A stretch of DNA of 64,000 nucleotides from JACRIM01 sp964605185 (GTDB lineage Bacteria > Planctomycetota > Phycisphaerae > UBA1845 > UTPLA1). The translations under genes were made by a program, and so were the position numbers. Below, piece after piece: positions 62,183-64,000 of the stretch; position 1 is the stretch's first letter; each line of letters starts with the position of its first letter. Below the pieces are notes generated by a model. It was given only the letters and a program-made list of their open reading frames with translations, was not told the DNA's origin and searched no databases. The stretch spans positions 12,677-76,676 of the forward strand of contig CAZSBF010000004.1 in NCBI GenBank assembly GCA_964605185.1. The letters run 5' to 3'.

Positions 62183-63127
62183 GTGTCCGATACGAAACTC
62201 CAGTCCAGCCAGATGATCCTGCTTCTTGGATGCACGGCGTCGGGCAAGTCGTCGGCGTCCATCCCGCTGGCCCGGGCGCTGGGGGCCGAGGTTCTTTCCA
62301 TCGACTCGATGCAGGTCTATCGCCGGATGGACATCGGCACGGCCAAGGCGAGCGAAGAGACTCGCCGATTGGTGCCGCATCACATGATCGACGTGGCGGA
62401 ACCGGGCGAGACCTTTAGCGTGGCGCGGTTTGTGGAGATGGCGGACGCGGCGATTCGCGATGTCGCGGGGCGCGACGGGCGCGTTCTCGCGACTGCGGGG
62501 ACGCCGCTCTATCTCATGGGTCTGATGTATGGCATGTTCGACGGGCCATCGGCGGATGAGGGGTTTCGTGCAGCGCTTCGCCAACGTGCAGAGTCGGATG
62601 GCGTGCCCGCGCTGCACGAGGAATTGGTGCGCGTCGATCCGGCGGCGGCGGCGCGGATTCACCCGAACGATCTCAAACGGATCGAACGCGGGCTGGAAGT
62701 CTTTCACCTGACCGGCGTGCCGTTGTCGGAGCAGCAGATTCAATGGTCGGCGGGGGTGATGCGGTATCCGGCGGTGGTGGTGGGGATTCGGCGCGATCGG
62801 GAGGAGCTTTCGCGGCGGATCAACGTGCGGGTGCATGAGATGATGGACGCGGGGCTTCTGCGCGAGACGAAACAATTGCTCGCCGAGCCGGGCGGACTGG
62901 GGACGCAGGCGCGGCAGGCGCTGGGCTATGCGCAGATGATCGACTACCTCGAAGGCCGGTCGTCGCTGGAGGAGGCGGTGGAGAAGATCAAGGTTCTCTC
63001 TCGGCAGTTCGCGAAGCACCAGCGGACATGGTTTCACAAGTTCCCGATGACGCGATGGGTGGATGTGGCGGGGGATGAGACGGCGGAGGCGATTGCGGAG
63101 CGGGTGTTGGCGGTGGTGGGGGAGTGA
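62183..63127 (+). CDS. miaA: tRNA dimethylallyltransferase
   Basis: Prenylates A37 of tRNAs reading U-starting codons. The 314 residues show the P-loop LLGCTASGKSS (usually GPTASGKT, so the Pro is replaced), then LSIDSMQVYRRMDIGTAKAS, PHHMIDVAEPGETFSVARF, GTPLYLMGLMYG and the tRNA-binding HPNDLKRIERGLEVFHLTG, QALGYAQMIDYLEG and HQRTWFHKF. It starts at GTG preceded by GAGGT. No hfq or mut genes, which often neighbour it in proteobacteria, are present. It is followed by a long non-coding stretch. Confidence 0.96.
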   Translation: MSDTKLQSSQMILLLGCTASGKSSASIPLARALGAEVLSIDSMQVYRRMDIGTAKASEETRRLVPHHMIDVAEPGETFSVARFVEMADAAIRDVAGRDGRVLATAGTPLYLMGLMYGMFDGPSADEGFRAALRQRAESDGVPALHEELVRVDPAAAARIHPNDLKRIERGLEVFHLTGVPLSEQQIQWSAGVMRYPAVVVGIRRDREELSRRINVRVHEMMDAGLLRETKQLLAEPGGLGTQARQALGYAQMIDYLEGRSSLEEAVEKIKVLSRQFAKHQRTWFHKFPMTRWVDVAGDETAEAIAERVLAVVGE

Positions 63128-63513
63128 GGCCTCAAATTTCGCGGATGAGGATCGGGCGGGGCAGTATTTGAAAAACAGCCGGCACTTGCTGCCGTACTTC
63201 TCGGGGACCAGCGAATCGGGGGGCCGGAGGGATTTGGCAACAAATGATCATCCATATGGGCCCGAAGTTTCTCCTCCTCCAAACCCAACCTGCCAAACTA
63301 CTTATCAACAAAACCACACCGGCGTGAAACGGCGAGCAAGACTGATAGGTGTTTGACAAACAAGAACGGAAGAGTGACCCATGCTCACGACAAACCAATC
63401 CACCCCTACCGCGCAACAGTCGCCCCGCGCACAGCAAGAACCAAGGAATAGTGTCATGTTGCGAAGCAACCACCATCCTCGTCTTACACGCTACATTCGA
63501 CCTTTTTCATTCA

Positions 63514-63553
63514 ATCCATCCCAGGTCGTCCCACTTAATCCCACGTCGTCCCA
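63514..63553 (-). repeat. 10-bp tandem repeat TGGGAYKAMS, four units (inverse of 20651 array)
   Basis: On the minus strand TGGGACGACG, TGGGATTAAG, TGGGACGACC and TGGGATGGAT follow at exact 10-bp spacing, matching in type the array at 20651-20690. Confidence 0.85.
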
Positions 63554-63626
63554 GGTGTTTTCCGCCTTGCAAAGTAAACACTTCTTACACCCGGACCCAC
63601 GACCCCCAATCCCCCGACGCAGCAAG

Positions 63627-63656
63627 CGTGTCAGTTCGTGTCACTTCCTATCAGTT
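63627..63656 (+). repeat. 10-bp tandem repeat CGTGTCAGTT, three units
   Basis: CGTGTCAGTT, CGTGTCACTT and CCTATCAGTT lie head to tail with 10-bp spacing; a different unit but the same period as the TGGGA arrays. Confidence 0.75.
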
Positions 63657-63833
63657 CTTCCTATTCATCGCTGCAAAACCTGTGGTACCAATGCGCATCG
63701 AGACTCAGGTCTCACGTACAAACCATTTGTGTCTTTTTGCGGGCGCCAATTCGCTTTTTCGGTTTTTTTCGGGGTGGTGTTTATTTCGCAGGCCGCCTAC
63801 GTCCCAGCTACTTTGGTACTGGTAGCATTTGGT

Positions 63834-63871
63834 CCGAGCGATAAACCCGCTTCCTGACGGTCGCGGCTCGG
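63834..63871. repeat. Dispersed element encoding NPLPDGRGS in one frame
   Basis: CCGAGC (63834-63839) and GCTCGG (63866-63871) flank AACCCGCTTCCTGACGGTCG, whose plus-strand translation reads NPLPDGRGS. From memory, this peptide recurs in spurious ORFs of many environmental bacteria and marks a widespread dispersed DNA repeat. Confidence 0.5.
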
Positions 63872-63896
63872 TCAAGGATGCAATCGCTACGGGTAC

Positions 63897-64000
63897 CTAT
63901 TCGGCTAACAACAAATCGACGAATGGTTGGATGTCGAGTGTGGTTACGCTGGTGTCGGCGTTGATGTTGGCGGTGCAGAAGGCGCGGGCGGTGGCGGTGG
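63897..64000 (-). CDS. C-terminal end of a dockerin-tail protein (truncated by window edge)
   Basis: Last 33 codons of a minus-strand gene that runs off the window: a TAG stop at 63897-63899, preceded by FCTANINADTSV, TTLDIQPFVDLLLAE. This matches the tail of the secreted endonuclease at 55550 (SADTNLSGTVNDADIDSFVSLLL) in the same positions: Cys, two Asx residues, V, DI and FVxLLL. It is therefore probably the second dockerin-like repeat of another secreted protein. Nothing more can be said about the rest of the gene. Confidence 0.75.
   Translation of the reverse strand, partial: TATARAFCTANINADTSVTTLDIQPFVDLLLAE

Larger units (their letters stand above)
63128..63896. other. Long non-coding region with phased short repeats
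   Basis: Nearly 770 bases. Open frames (for example 63349-63825 and 63381-63857 on the plus strand) overlap each other and encode low-complexity, Ser/Pro/Arg-rich peptides without conserved features, so I do not call genes. The stretch contains a 10-bp TGGGA-type array (63514-63553, minus sense), another 10-bp array at 63627-63656 and an NPLPDGRGS-type element at 63834-63871. Confidence 0.6.

Noticed and set aside
63700..63713. GAGAC-TCAG-GTCTC inverted repeat resembling the Fur-like site
   Set aside because: The spacer is four bases instead of three and the outer arms do not pair; no iron gene follows.
63349..63857. Two overlapping plus-strand open frames near the end
   Set aside because: Low-complexity Ser/Pro/Arg-rich translations crossing short tandem repeats, with no ribosome site; treated as non-coding.

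Overview
The window is a GC-rich (about 60 percent by eye) chromosomal segment of a Gram-negative-type bacterium, most likely a member of Planctomycetota, possibly near Phycisphaerae. The evidence is indirect. Many small exported lipoproteins are present, and two secreted proteins end in a dockerin-like tail of the D-x-N-x-D...DI-x-x-FV type that I associate with planctomycetes. The gene order is loose, with a long SecE and an interrupted L11 operon. There is no rRNA gene and no marker that fixes the class, so the taxonomic call is tentative.

Layout. Positions 1-7250 carry the end of a MacB-type ABC exporter, a CBM9-like protein, ThpR, a thioredoxin-type glutathione peroxidase, a SpoIIE-type phosphatase, Maf and a PMT-type membrane glycosyltransferase. 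Positions 7365-11296 are a translation and secretion block: a strong sigma70-like promoter, tRNA-Thr, tuf, rpmG, tRNA-Trp, secE, nusG and rplK. A terminator closes the block where rplA would normally follow. polA comes next (11343-14240), then a group with DUF4846, TPR and lipoprotein genes, a second membrane glycosyltransferase, an RRM protein gene whose terminator lies inside its neighbour, threonine synthase, dapB, a SurA/PpiC-type lipoprotein, a GT2, a divergent phosphoglucose isomerase relative, an AMMECR1 protein and an SGNH hydrolase.

The main accessory region is a 25-kb extracellular polysaccharide locus (28400-53159). It opens with a specialised NusG paralogue and an unusual 325-base leader. 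It then encodes a UDP-glucuronate 4-epimerase-like SDR, a Wzx flippase, a CapA-like phosphoesterase, an SGNH hydrolase, two ATP-grasp ligases, a TylF-type methyltransferase, three different AsnB-type amidotransferases, a Wzy/WaaL-type polymerase or ligase, three GT4 transferases, a BNR-repeat protein and a heparinase II/III-type lyase. A second methyltransferase and a second SDR face it on the minus strand. I infer a surface glycan rich in uronic acids whose carboxyls are amidated or coupled to amines. No priming transferase, Wza/Wzc export system or UDP-glucose dehydrogenase is present.

Positions 53226-63127 are housekeeping and envelope genes: a heme oxygenase behind a perfect 21-bp Fur-box-like palindrome, DUF167, a solitary HslV without HslU, a secreted endonuclease/phosphatase-fold protein with a dockerin tail, several lipoproteins, a lipocalin, DinB-like, LolA-like and DUF4286 proteins, a remarkable cysteine-rich secreted repeat protein, and miaA. 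The last 870 bases are a non-coding stretch with short repeats phased at 10 bp, followed by the truncated end of another dockerin-tail gene on the minus strand.

No CRISPR array, insertion sequence, prophage or rRNA operon was seen.
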